The position numbers and the translations under genes are program-made. Shown here in pieces: positions 9,280-18,074 of a DNA stretch of 64,000 nt. The notes beneath the pieces were generated by a model, which saw only the letters and a list, made by a program, of their open reading frames with translations, ran no database searches and was not told the origin of the DNA. Within the stretch, counting starts at the first letter, position 1. The number at the start of each line of letters is the position of its first letter. The stretch is taken from positions 372,001 through 436,000 of the forward strand of contig CAJXQU010000001.1 in assembly GCA_913058255.1 (NCBI GenBank). Direction: 5' to 3'. The stretch is from an uncultured Pseudomonadota bacterium. Lineage in GTDB: Bacteria > Pseudomonadota > Gammaproteobacteria > CAJXQU01.

Positions 9280-11229
9280 CTAATTAAACGCTTTATTGAC
9301 ATGCTTTTGAAAGGCTTCCGGAGCTGCGTAGCCAGTGATCCTAAAATTACGTTTCTCGATTCCATCGGTGTTATAAAACAAGATGGCAGGAGGGCCGAGA
9401 AGATCTAATGATTGTAGCAACTCTTGATCGGCTTGATCATTGGGAGTGACATCAGCCTGCAGTAAAATGACGCCGCCTAAATGCTGCTGCACTCGCTTGT
9501 CAGTAAAGGTATTTTTTTCCATCCGGATACATTCTTTACACCAGTCGGCATAAAAATCGAGCATGACAGGTTTATTTTGATCGGCGGCGGATTTTAAAGC
9601 GGCATTGAGTCCTGTTGTTCCCTTGATTTTTTGAAAGGTTAAACCCTCATCTTTGTGTTCAATAGCACGAGAGCTTGTGAGTATTTTTAAGGGTTGATAA
9701 AAGTCTGTTGAGCCACTAGTTGCACCGATGATTAATAAGGAACCAAATAAAACCATAGCAAGCCCCAGCGCTTTCCATAAACGCTGCCAACCGGTGCTCA
9801 CATCAGACAATGCATCGAAAGCCCCCATATAAACTGCCGAGCCGATGAGCAGTAAACCCCAAAGTGCAAGTGAGGCTGAACCAGGAATTATTCGTTCTAA
9901 TAACCAAATCGCAACACCCAGCATCATCACGCCGAAGACATGTTTTACGACATTCATCCAAACGCCGGCACGAGGCAGCAGTTGCCCTGCGGAGGCTCCC
10001 AGTAATAATAAGGGCACGCCCATACCGAGTCCCATTACAAATAGAGCTGCGCCGCCTAAATATCCATTACCGGACTGTCCTATAAAGATCAGTGCGCCAG
10101 CTAACGGAGGGGCGACGCAAGGGCCAGCAATAATGGCTGAAAAAATCCCCATCAAACCAGCGCCTTGTAAGGTGCCACGTTCTTGGTTGTCGCTCATCTT
10201 GGTTAGTCGAGTTTGCAAGCTGGATGGTAATTGAATGTCATAAAACCCAAACATCGAGAAAGCAAGTAAGACAAATACGCCAGCAAAGGAGCCTAAGATC
10301 CAAGGATTCTGGAAAATGGCTTGTAGGTTGTGTCCAAAGATACCAGCCACTACGCCGACCACGGCATAGGTTAGAGCCATGCCCAGCACATAGACTAAGG
10401 CTAACATGAATGATTTTCGTGCCGTTAAATTCGCACCCTGGCCGACCAAAATGCCTGACAATATGGGGATCATCGGATACACACAGGGGGTTAACGAGAG
10501 GGCTAATCCAAAACCAAAAAATATTGCAAGACTGATCAATAAAGGTTTGTCAGCAAGCAGTACGGCAATATTGTCAGATTCTGAAAGCTCAGGTTCCGAT
10601 TCGGAATCAATAGCCATCTCTAAAGTTTCTTTCTGACTGGATTTATTTTCTAGTGAAACAAGGGGAGTTTGTGCAATATCTCTTTGTGCTTCAGTCGGAG
10701 CTGGTTTAGTACGAGTAGCCTCTGTCATGGCAGCTAGAGAAATCGGCAGTTGATCTGTCAGGGGTGGGTAGCAAATTCCATCCTCAGCACAGCCTTGATA
10801 AGCCACGGTTATATCAAGATTTAAGGGTTGATTATTATGACGTGAAAATTGAATAGGTATTTCGACATCATGATCAAAAACTTCTACTTTGCCGAATAAA
10901 GGATCATCTTTGATCTTGCCCTTAGGTAATGAGACGGTTTTGATCGAGACATTGTCATTGGAAGCGCTAAACTTAACCTTATCTTTATAAAGGTAATAAC
11001 CTTCTTTTATAGTAAATGTCGCAAGGAGTTTCTGTTCATCTATGACATGGATGGATGAAATAAAGGCTTCGTTAGCCGGAAGAAATTGTCGCCTTTGTTC
11101 ATCAAAACCTAAATCATCTGAAAATAGACCTGCTGATGCTGATGCAGAAAAGAGCAACAAAGAAAGTAGGCTCAAAAGCCAACGTACTGTGTTTGAAAAG
11201 TTTAAGAATAATTTTTGTATTGCGAGCAT
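9280..11229 (-). CDS. dsbD: Thiol:disulfide interchange protein DsbD
   Basis: Moves electrons from cytosolic thioredoxin to periplasmic partners. The 649-residue protein has a signal peptide ending near ASASAG, then the periplasmic alpha domain (YQGCAEDGICYPP, its Cys pair), about eight membrane helices with the Cys-Pro-containing first helix (LSLTPCVYPMIPIL) and GPCVAPPLAGAL, and a C-terminal thioredoxin domain (DFYADWCKECIRME). Complete. In an operon with the TlpA-like redoxin, and 23 bases after cutA. Confidence 0.97.
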   Translation of the reverse strand: MLAIQKLFLNFSNTVRWLLSLLSLLLFSASASAGLFSDDLGFDEQRRQFLPANEAFISSIHVIDEQKLLATFTIKEGYYLYKDKVKFSASNDNVSIKTVSLPKGKIKDDPLFGKVEVFDHDVEIPIQFSRHNNQPLNLDITVAYQGCAEDGICYPPLTDQLPISLAAMTEATRTKPAPTEAQRDIAQTPLVSLENKSSQKETLEMAIDSESEPELSESDNIAVLLADKPLLISLAIFFGFGLALSLTPCVYPMIPILSGILVGQGANLTARKSFMLALVYVLGMALTYAVVGVVAGIFGHNLQAIFQNPWILGSFAGVFVLLAFSMFGFYDIQLPSSLQTRLTKMSDNQERGTLQGAGLMGIFSAIIAGPCVAPPLAGALIFIGQSGNGYLGGAALFVMGLGMGVPLLLLGASAGQLLPRAGVWMNVVKHVFGVMMLGVAIWLLERIIPGSASLALWGLLLIGSAVYMGAFDALSDVSTGWQRLWKALGLAMVLFGSLLIIGATSGSTDFYQPLKILTSSRAIEHKDEGLTFQKIKGTTGLNAALKSAADQNKPVMLDFYADWCKECIRMEKNTFTDKRVQQHLGGVILLQADVTPNDQADQELLQSLDLLGPPAILFYNTDGIEKRNFRITGYAAPEAFQKHVNKAFN

Positions 11230-11252
11230 GCTCTATAAGTCCATATTTCCAA

Positions 11253-11561
11253 TTAATTTTTACTTAGCCAGTCGAGATAGTCTGACGATCCTTTAACTAT
11301 AGGGACAGCTACAATTTCGGGTAGTTCATAAGGGTGAAGTTTTTGTATCGTTGTTTCAACCTGAGAATATTTATTTTCATGCGTTTTGATCAGCAAAAGA
11401 ACCTCTTCGGCCGTTTCAACTTTCCCTTCCCAACGATAAATTGACATACCTGCCGGCATAATATTCACACAGGCTGTTAAGTTGGTGTTGATCAGCTTCT
11501 CAGCGATTTCTATTGCAACGTTTTTGTTTGGACAGGTATTCATTACGATCAAAAAAGACAT
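11253..11561 (-). CDS. cutA: Divalent cation tolerance protein CutA
   Basis: Small trimeric cytosolic protein linked to copper tolerance. The 102 residues match the family end to end: NLTACVNIMPAGMSIYRWEGK, EEVLLLIKT, and LHPYELPEIVAVPI. Adjacent to dsbD (dipZ), a pairing also found in E. coli (cutA-dsbD), which supports both calls. Confidence 0.97.
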   Translation of the reverse strand: MSFLIVMNTCPNKNVAIEIAEKLINTNLTACVNIMPAGMSIYRWEGKVETAEEVLLLIKTHENKYSQVETTIQKLHPYELPEIVAVPIVKGSSDYLDWLSKN

Positions 11562-11589
11562 ATCAATAGTCTATAAGAAATAGATATTG

Positions 11590-12160
11590 ATGTCTTACCT
11601 AACAAAAGGGTTGAGTAAAGAATATTTGGAACGATCACTTCAGAGCTTAAATTTAAAAGACATTAAGTATTATAGGTTTAGCAACCTATCCAAGTCTTCT
11701 TTAAATATCACGAGTTTAACCTTGCACTGGAAATACTTTCCCGTGGAATTATTAATCTGCAACGGTCTTGGTGGTTTCATGAGTTATTATGTTGGCTATT
11801 CAGTAACCGCCCCAATTAATGATCTTCAATCAGGTTGAAATATTTTTAAGCATGAAAAGCTCTATGTTCGTCTTTATGCTGACACTCCTGTTCAAATGCA
11901 ATATGAAATTGTCTCGATCAATGAACTAGTAAACGTCCCTGCCGGCCGGTTTGAAAAATGTATCAAGGTCATAGGTGTCGGTGGTAGAAAAGTCGAAGCT
12001 GAAAAAACGACTGGAATTATAGATGTGACGATTGAATCTACTGACTGGTTATTGTTCTAATACAGGCTTAGTTAAGAGTCAGCGCGAAGAGAAAACCAGT
12101 AGCAGTGTTCTCGTTAAAGGTGATTTTCTGATGGAACTGGAAAGTTTTACTGAAGGGTAA
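11590..12160 (+). pseudogene. Broken gene of a YAPGVGLVK-type conserved protein (nonsense plus frameshift)
   Basis: One reading frame opens at the ATG at 11590, hits an in-frame TGA at 11836-11838, and then continues with clear protein sequence (KLYVRLYADTPVQMQYEIV, VPAGRFEKCIKVIGVG). A +1 shift near 12047-12052 is needed to reach the typical end (DWYCSNTGLVKS ... ELESFTEG) and its stop at 12158-12160. The pattern PAGRF ... WYxxGxGLVKS is typical of a conserved envelope-associated family (TapB-like in some annotations, from memory). Two independent lesions make decay more likely than a sequencing error. Confidence 0.7.
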
Positions 12161-12178
12161 GTAAGCTAACGTTTTTTC

Positions 12179-12456
12179 TTAGCTAGCATCCTCATCTTTC
12201 AGGCCTTCACTTGGTCTGTAGTAATTTTCGAATGCTTTATAGCCAAATGATAAAGCAAAAACTCCTATCGCAGTTGTTATTAAAAAAGTAGAGAGGCTAG
12301 AGATATTTGGTTTGTCATGAGTACGATGAAATAAATAGCAATAATCCAAACGAGAAAGGTTATTTCACGCAGGCTTATTCTTAAATTGAACTTGTTATTA
12401 TCAACTAAAACATGTCGGTGACATGTTAAGAACCGTCCTAACCGGTAACTTAAAAC
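12179..12456 (-). pseudogene. Possible frameshifted small membrane protein
   Basis: On the minus strand a frame reads CHRHVLVDNNKFNLRISLRE followed by a hydrophobic helix (ITFLVWIIAIYFIVLM). It runs into a stop at a tract of six T. One more T would join it to a second helix (FLITTAIGVFALSFGYKAFENYY) and a polar tail ending DEDAS, stop at 12179-12181. No ATG start is visible in the first part. It is either a decayed gene, a sequencing slip in the homopolymer, or chance. The rest of this intergenic stretch shows nothing else. Confidence 0.35.
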
Positions 12457-12641
12457 CCACTTTTATTCTCACGCCGCTTTTCAGTGTTCAATAAAAATTC
12501 TTTTCGGATTTGATCCTCAGCAGTACTCCATTGTCTAATTTCATCTAATGATCGAAAGCAGCCTAAGCAAATATCATTGTTATCTAAACAACAATTGCGG
12601 ACACAGGGAGATTCAACTTGAAGAGTATTTCTGTCAGTCAT
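12450..12641 (-). CDS. DUF1289 family small Cys-rich protein
   Basis: Short protein with the DUF1289 pattern: VESPCVRNCCLDNNDICLGCFRSLDEI, four Cys arranged as a likely metal site, followed by WSTAEDQIRKEFL. Function unknown. ATG at 12641 gives 63 residues; a GTG at 12656 would add five. Confident by motif although short. Isolated between a decayed patch and the amidotransferase gene. Confidence 0.85.
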   Translation of the reverse strand: MTDRNTLQVESPCVRNCCLDNNDICLGCFRSLDEIRQWSTAEDQIRKEFLLNTEKRRENKSGF

Positions 12642-12727
12642 TGTTACTATAAACACATTTTTTTATTGGATGGTCTCTTCTTTTTCTATGAAAGAAAGCG
12701 AGCTTGGAAAAAACGTACAAAAAATGT

Positions 12728-13504
12728 TCATGCTCGAAAGTTGATCGGTTCACCATTTTTAAATACCTGAAACTCACCTTGCTGCATCACGCTCCATGTT
12801 TCGTTATCGGTGATTTGTTTTGATGCGATCACTGTGACGATATCGTTCTTTGTGGTGTGCTCGCGAAAGTCGATGATTTCTCCAGTGTCGATAAGTTTTG
12901 CAGTTCCGAACGGATGGCGACGTGTAATCCAGCACAAATTATTACTACAGTGCGCGTATAAATAATTGGAGTCGCTAAGCAGAAAAGAAAATATCCCCAA
13001 CTCACTGATTTGGTCTGCCCGTTGTTTTATAAATCGCCAAAGTTTTTGAGATCGTTTCGGTGGCTCAGGAAACTCGTTACGAATTTGATCCAACAGCCAA
13101 CAAAATGCATATTCGCTATCAGTAGTACCGATGGGGTTATAGAACTCTAATGGTAGGTTTTTAATGCCTTTCAATTGACCGTTGTGCGCAAACACCCAAC
13201 TACGGCCCCAAAGCTCTCGATTAAAAGGGTGTGTGTTTTCTAAGCAAACTCGACCACGATTAGCCTGACGAATATGGCTGATAATAATTTTACTTTTGAT
13301 CGCATGTTTTTGAATTAGATCGGCGACTTCAGAAGCGATGCTTGGGCGCGGGTCATGAAATGATCGGCTACCACGTCCGTCATACATGCTAATCCCCCAA
13401 CCATCTTTATGCGGGCCGGTTCGACCACCACGCGGGACGAGTCCAGTAAAGCTGAAACAGATATCGGTTGGAGTATTGGCGTTTAACCCTAAGAGTTCAC
13501 ACAT
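12728..13504 (-). CDS. Class II glutamine amidotransferase (YafJ-like)
   Basis: N-terminal nucleophile amidotransferase domain as a stand-alone protein of 258 residues. Cys2 follows the initiator Met (MCELLGLNANTP), so the Cys becomes N-terminal and catalytic. Further motifs: FTGLVPRGGRTGPHKDGWGI, SHIRQANRG, NTHPF, FAHNGQL and GTTDSEYAFCWLL. The acceptor of the ammonia is unknown for this subfamily. Divergent from argS across about 118 bases. Confidence 0.93.
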   Translation of the reverse strand: MCELLGLNANTPTDICFSFTGLVPRGGRTGPHKDGWGISMYDGRGSRSFHDPRPSIASEVADLIQKHAIKSKIIISHIRQANRGRVCLENTHPFNRELWGRSWVFAHNGQLKGIKNLPLEFYNPIGTTDSEYAFCWLLDQIRNEFPEPPKRSQKLWRFIKQRADQISELGIFSFLLSDSNYLYAHCSNNLCWITRRHPFGTAKLIDTGEIIDFREHTTKNDIVTVIASKQITDNETWSVMQQGEFQVFKNGEPINFRA

Positions 13505-13550
13505 GGTCTTTCGTTGAGCCGTTAATTATTATCTATGTGTAGTATAGCAG

Positions 13551-13579
13551 CTGGTGTGCGGCGAGAACTGACGTATAAT
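13551..13579 (+). promoter_or_regulatory. Candidate sigma-70 promoter for argS
   Basis: A consensus -10 box TATAAT lies at 13574-13579. A weak -35 (CTGGTG, 13551-13556) sits 17 bases upstream. The predicted start is about 35-40 bases before the argS ATG. Prediction by eye only. Confidence 0.45.
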
Positions 13580-13622
13580 TCGCTACTTATATAACAGACT
13601 AAGCTAATCACTAAGAACACAC

Positions 13623-15389
13623 ATGAGCATAATACATTACCTGAACGCACGAGCAGTACAAGCCTTTGAAGCCAATGAAGTTCCTGTCGAACTGGCCAAG
13701 TTTACGCCGAGCGATCGGCCTGATCTGGCTGATTTTCAATGCAATGGTGCGTTTCAAGCGGCGAAAGCCCTGCGGAAAAATCCACGTGAGATTGCCGCCG
13801 CTATTCAAGAACATCTCGCGACTGATCCAGCTTTTGAGGAAGTTACCGTCGCCGGGCCGGGCTTTATCAATGTGCGTCTGACCAATGAATTCCTTAGCAA
13901 AAAGCTACAGCAGCTAGATTTTGAAAATGTCATCGATGAAGGTGAAAAACCTGAAACGATGATTTTTGATTACGGTGGTCCGAATATCGCCAAGCCTCTG
14001 CATGTTGGCCACCTTCGATCTGCGGTGATCGGCGATGCGGTAAAACGTATTGCTCGCTCTTTAGGGCATAAGGTTATCGCTGACGTGCACCTAGGAGACT
14101 GGGGCACGCCAATGGGTATGCTGATCGCTGAAATGGAGCATCGTAATCCTGACTGGCCCTATTTTTCAGAGAATGAAACGAGCTTTCCAACGGAATCGCC
14201 GATCAAGGTAGACAACTTAAATAAGCTTTATCCGGAAGCGGCCAAACATTTCAAAGAAGATAAAGACTTCGCTGATCGCGCGCGCGCGATCACAGCTGAA
14301 CTGCAAGCTGGCCGTGCTGGTTATCGAGCTTTATGGCAGCACTTTGTGAACACTTCTCTAACAACCGTGAAAAAAGATTTCGCTGCCTTAGATGTCAATT
14401 TTGATCTATGGTTGGGTGAATCACATGCTGATGTAGTGATGCCAGCAATGCTCGCTGATCTAAAAGAAAAAGGTTTGGCCGTCGAAAGTGAAGGCGCATT
14501 GGTTATTCATGTTGCACGTGAAGATGATGACTTTGAATTTCCACCGTTGATTTTGGAAAAAACCGGCGGCGGTGTGACATATGGGACGACCGATCTGGCC
14601 ACGATTTATCAACGAGTAAATCTTGAAAAGAAGATTGATCGCATTGTATATATCGTTGACCAACGTCAGTCTCTGCACTTTAAACAAGTCTTCCGTGCCG
14701 CCGCACTCGCCGGATATATTGATGAAGATAAGTTGGAACATTTAGGTTTCGGCACAGTTAACGGTAAAGATGGAAAGCCCTTCAAAACTCGTGAAGGGGG
14801 TGTTATGCGTTTGGCCGAATTATTACAAATGGCACGAGACGAAGTTGCAAACAAAATGGGGATTGTTGGCAAAGATGATGAGTCATTGATCAACATGGCG
14901 GAATCCATTGCAATGGCTGCTGTTAAGTATGGCGACCTCTCGACGCAACGATTATCTGATTATATTTTCGACACAGAAGCCTTCGTCAAACTGGAAGGTA
15001 AGACCGGTCCGTATATTCAATATGCGGCGGTGCGTGTTCAATCGTTGATCGACAAAGCCGCTGATAAGGATCTGAAACCCAGTGCTGATATTCATTTAGA
15101 AACAGCTGAAGAACGTTCACTTGCGATGTTGTTACTCGATTATCCAGTGGTACTAAAACGCGCACACGATCGAAGAATGCCCAGCGACATCTGCGAACAC
15201 GTCTACAACATCGCCCAAGCTTACAGTCGTTTCTACCAAAACTGCCCCGTGATGACAGCTGACTCAAAAGAGCAAAGTGAGTCGCGCTTAGCTCTGAGCC
15301 AACTGGCTAGAAAAGATATCGTTGCGAGCATGGATAAGCTGGGAATTGAAATTCCTGATCGGATGGTAACGTTTGGGGATTCTGATTGA
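13623..15389 (+). CDS. argS: Arginyl-tRNA synthetase
   Basis: Class I synthetase charging tRNA-Arg. The 588 residues have the N-terminal Arg-tRNA-synthetase domain (about 1-90), the HIGH-type motif PLHVGHLRS (about 126-134), a KMSK equivalent in FKTREGGVMRL, and the C-terminal anticodon-binding helices (LLDYPVVLKRA, QAYSRFYQNCPV). Complete, with stop at 15389. Ends 34 bases before the convergent Fic gene. Confidence 0.98.
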   Translation: MSIIHYLNARAVQAFEANEVPVELAKFTPSDRPDLADFQCNGAFQAAKALRKNPREIAAAIQEHLATDPAFEEVTVAGPGFINVRLTNEFLSKKLQQLDFENVIDEGEKPETMIFDYGGPNIAKPLHVGHLRSAVIGDAVKRIARSLGHKVIADVHLGDWGTPMGMLIAEMEHRNPDWPYFSENETSFPTESPIKVDNLNKLYPEAAKHFKEDKDFADRARAITAELQAGRAGYRALWQHFVNTSLTTVKKDFAALDVNFDLWLGESHADVVMPAMLADLKEKGLAVESEGALVIHVAREDDDFEFPPLILEKTGGGVTYGTTDLATIYQRVNLEKKIDRIVYIVDQRQSLHFKQVFRAAALAGYIDEDKLEHLGFGTVNGKDGKPFKTREGGVMRLAELLQMARDEVANKMGIVGKDDESLINMAESIAMAAVKYGDLSTQRLSDYIFDTEAFVKLEGKTGPYIQYAAVRVQSLIDKAADKDLKPSADIHLETAEERSLAMLLLDYPVVLKRAHDRRMPSDICEHVYNIAQAYSRFYQNCPVMTADSKEQSESRLALSQLARKDIVASMDKLGIEIPDRMVTFGDSD

Positions 15390-15423
15390 TGTAAGCATTT
15401 AATAAGTCGGTGAACGCTCTTAA

Positions 15424-16791
15424 TTATTGTTTACCGACTCTTTCACTCAGATCGTCTGGGACCATAAAAAAGTAGCGTTTTCCTTGTTTTGTTTTTGTGA
15501 GCAGCTTTAATTCATCAGACATTTTGAGCAGGTCTTTTCTTGCAACATCGTAAGAAAGCGCATGTGACATTTGATGCTCCTCAATGACATAGGAAAAGCG
15601 TGGGTGTTTTAATGCATGTCGTAACAGTGCGAGTTGACGAAAATTAAGTTTTCCACGAAGTTTGTCATTTTTATCCAACCACTGCTCAGCTTCAGAAATA
15701 GCTTTAACTTTCTTATCAAGGAATCGATGTAAGGCTTCTATCGCTTTATGAATGACATCAAGTTGGTGAATCAGGAAATAAGTCAGATCATTATCATCTG
15801 TTTCCGTATATAAGAACGCCTTTCCATATTGCACAGGTTTCTCTTTGATTATTTCAGAGATAGAAATAAATTCAGCTAACCAATATCCTTGCTTTGCCAT
15901 TGCCCAATAAAATAATGCTCGAGCAGTTCTACCATTACCATCATAGAAAGGGTGATCGTATGCCAACATAAAGTGGAGTGTAATTGCTCTAACTACAGGA
16001 TGGAGAAAGGAAACTCCCGTTTGAGCTTTACTTTCAGAGTTAGCGAAATCACATAGTTTTTGTAGTCGCTCAGGAAGTTCACTGGCAATGGGTGGAGTGT
16101 GAAGGTACTCTTGAGAATGATCATCTATGACATGAATATCATCATCTTCATTGCGGAACTGTCCTGATTTTTCAGCATTTTGCATTGTGTGTTCAGTTAA
16201 AATTTGATGTAACTCAAAGATAACAGAAGGAGTTAGTGGATCATCTTTTTGCTCACGAATGAACTGCATAGCACGGTAGTTATTCATGATCATTTGTTCG
16301 CTGGTGTCTTTAGGCGGACGGTCTTGCCTGATCATTTCTTTTGCAACATCTCGAGTGGTAGAAGCTCCCTCGAGTTGACTGGAATTGATGGCTTCCTCAA
16401 TGAGTGAGCGGACAAGATAAGTATCTCGAGTCTGAGGGTTGGTGATCGTTTCAGCCGATTGAATATTTCCTGATGCGTATCGATCAAGCCAATGGAATTC
16501 TTCATGAATTTGATCGGTTAGGTTAAATTGAAATGGGTCATTTTTTTTATCAAAGAATGGCAGTTTTCTGTAAGACTGTGTTCGAGCAACTTTTGTTCCT
16601 GTCCACCATTGCTTGTTTGTCAGCCCACTAGGTGAAGGTAAGTGTCGTAATTTATCCCAATGTAGATATCGTCCTTTTTCGTCGACAGGTTTAATTTCTG
16701 AAAATAAACGAAAGGATAGTGCGGACTCACCACTATCAAGTGTTTCTTTTATAACAGCCTTATAGTCAGGTGGTGCTACCGGTATCTTCAT
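15424..16791 (-). CDS. Fic-domain protein (predicted AMP transferase), autoinhibited class
   Basis: Predicted nucleotidyl transferase that modifies hydroxyl side chains of target proteins. In the 455 residues the Fic motif HPFYDGNGRTAR stands at about 280-291 with the catalytic His and all phosphate-binding residues. The inhibitory motif [ST]xxxEG (SSQLEG, about 137-142) lies on the N-terminal side, as in class II Fic proteins that regulate themselves. The C-terminal part (about 400-450) looks like a winged helix (LRHALKHPRFSYVIEEHQ), often DNA-binding. No antitoxin gene is adjacent. Target unknown. Confidence 0.92.
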   Translation of the reverse strand: MKIPVAPPDYKAVIKETLDSGESALSFRLFSEIKPVDEKGRYLHWDKLRHLPSPSGLTNKQWWTGTKVARTQSYRKLPFFDKKNDPFQFNLTDQIHEEFHWLDRYASGNIQSAETITNPQTRDTYLVRSLIEEAINSSQLEGASTTRDVAKEMIRQDRPPKDTSEQMIMNNYRAMQFIREQKDDPLTPSVIFELHQILTEHTMQNAEKSGQFRNEDDDIHVIDDHSQEYLHTPPIASELPERLQKLCDFANSESKAQTGVSFLHPVVRAITLHFMLAYDHPFYDGNGRTARALFYWAMAKQGYWLAEFISISEIIKEKPVQYGKAFLYTETDDNDLTYFLIHQLDVIHKAIEALHRFLDKKVKAISEAEQWLDKNDKLRGKLNFRQLALLRHALKHPRFSYVIEEHQMSHALSYDVARKDLLKMSDELKLLTKTKQGKRYFFMVPDDLSERVGKQ

Positions 16792-17134
16792 GTGTATAAC
16801 TTATTAATATAAAAAAGGTTATTCATGACTGTAAGTTTTTCATACTTGATTTTAAAATACAAGTATGAACGTTATCTTAGGATGAAGGAGAAACTCTCTA
16901 GAACGATGAACAATTATAGGATAGTGAGCCCTTGAAGTTGGTTGTTACAAGGCTTTTAACCTTCATTTTGATTAGCTTACTTACTGTAAATAAGTGACTT
17001 TTCAATGCCATAATACTTAAAGGTACATCGAAAAAAAGGTTCTTCAACATCCAGATGTTTGTTATGCTTCTTGGGTAGTACATTGCTTTTTATATAAGAA
17101 ATTTTTTGTAATTTTAGTTGGGAGAAAGATTAGT
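16792..17134. other. Intergenic region between Fic and VPLPA-CTERM genes
   Basis: AT-rich stretch without a convincing gene. It holds the palindrome at 16841-16867 upstream of the Fic gene, and a GGGAGA ribosome site just before the VPLPA-CTERM start. A 61-codon minus-strand frame here has no recognisable features. Confidence 0.6.
16841..16867. promoter_or_regulatory. Palindromic operator-like site upstream of the Fic gene
   Basis: Two perfect 8-base arms, CATACTTG and CAAGTATG, flank an AT-rich centre of 11 bases containing TTTTAAAA. The site lies 50 bases before the Fic ATG, where a dimeric repressor would act. The Fic protein's own winged-helix-like C-terminus is a candidate binder, which is inference. 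Confidence 0.5.
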
Positions 17135-17911
17135 ATGAAAAAGTTGTTTATAGGACTCAGCGTTTGGTCAGCTAGTTCGGTTGTTTTAGCATTACCATTA
17201 ACTCATGGGGCTCTCACTGTTAATCAGAGTGGCTTGTATCCAAACGCTACATATGAAACTGATGGTGGCATAGGGAGTACTTCGTCATCTAATGTGAATA
17301 GTATTTCTACAGCTCAAGCATATGTGACATTGCTGGCGAATGGTGCACCCGAGTTGAAGGTTTATGCTGATGGGAGCAATACCTATACCACTGCATTTGC
17401 GCACGGGATTCAACGTTACGAATATACAGGCACTTCAGATGCCACCTTGACGGCGGAAGGAAACTTTCATGCTGTTATTGATAACTCAACATCTAGTTTC
17501 CGAGGAAATATCGGTTTATGGAAAGTTAGCGAGACCGAAAATTTTTTGAATGATTTTTTCGGAGATGGAGATATTTCTGGAGTTATTTACGAAGTCCTAC
17601 CTGAAGTTTCGTTTGGAGAGGATTCTGCCTATAATCTTGCTGGAGAATTTAACTTAAGTGCAACAGCTAGTTTAGATCTTAAAGCTGGAGATGAATTCTT
17701 TCTTTATGGTTCTCTATTGGCAGCTGCTGATGGTGGTGTCGTAAATGCACTAAACACAGGTACTTTCGCTTTTGATTTTGCTGGTTCAGGCATTACGAGC
17801 GCAGATCTGACGATGGTTGGCGATGTTTCCGCTGTACCGGTTCCCGCTGCACTTTACCTTTTTGTTCCAGCCTTGCTAGGCCTGTTTGGTTTTAAGCGTA
17901 AAACAGCATAA
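17135..17911 (+). CDS. VPLPA-CTERM sorting-domain surface protein
   Basis: Predicted exported protein of 258 residues. Signal peptide at 1-25 (MKKLFIGLSVWSAS ... THGA). The mature part is rich in Ser, Thr, Gly and Ala without a known domain. The C-terminal sorting tail is VPVPAALYLFVPALLGLFGF followed by basic residues, the PEP-CTERM-related VPLPA form recognised by an exosortase. No exosortase is in the window. Such proteins are usually tied to exopolysaccharide or biofilm. Start supported by GGGAGA about 10 bases upstream. Confidence 0.85.
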   Translation: MKKLFIGLSVWSASSVVLALPLTHGALTVNQSGLYPNATYETDGGIGSTSSSNVNSISTAQAYVTLLANGAPELKVYADGSNTYTTAFAHGIQRYEYTGTSDATLTAEGNFHAVIDNSTSSFRGNIGLWKVSETENFLNDFFGDGDISGVIYEVLPEVSFGEDSAYNLAGEFNLSATASLDLKAGDEFFLYGSLLAAADGGVVNALNTGTFAFDFAGSGITSADLTMVGDVSAVPVPAALYLFVPALLGLFGFKRKTA

Positions 17912-17920
17912 ACACTTTTG

Positions 17921-17950
17921 CCTCACCGCCTTTTAGCTTCGGTGGTGGGG
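17921..17950 (+). terminator. Hairpin after the VPLPA-CTERM gene
   Basis: CCTCACCGCC pairs with GGTGGTGGGG as a 10-pair stem with two G-U pairs and a 10-base loop. It lies 10 bases after the stop. The following sequence is only weakly U-rich, so termination is plausible but unsure. Confidence 0.5.
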
Positions 17951-18074
17951 TGAAATTTCATTTCTAGCCTAATGCAGGCGATCTCTATTCAGATATTTTT
18001 TTAATTATCTTTTAAAATACTCCTCATACATCTCAAGTTTCTGAGAATAAAAAAACTAGAATTAGGAAAGTAAT

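Noticed and set aside
9845-10234. 129-codon plus-strand frame rich in Pro, Ser and Thr
   Set aside because: Shadow of the dsbD membrane domain on the other strand.
11836-11838. In-frame TGA as selenocysteine or programmed readthrough
   Set aside because: No SECIS-like hairpin directly after it, and a separate frameshift further on points to decay.
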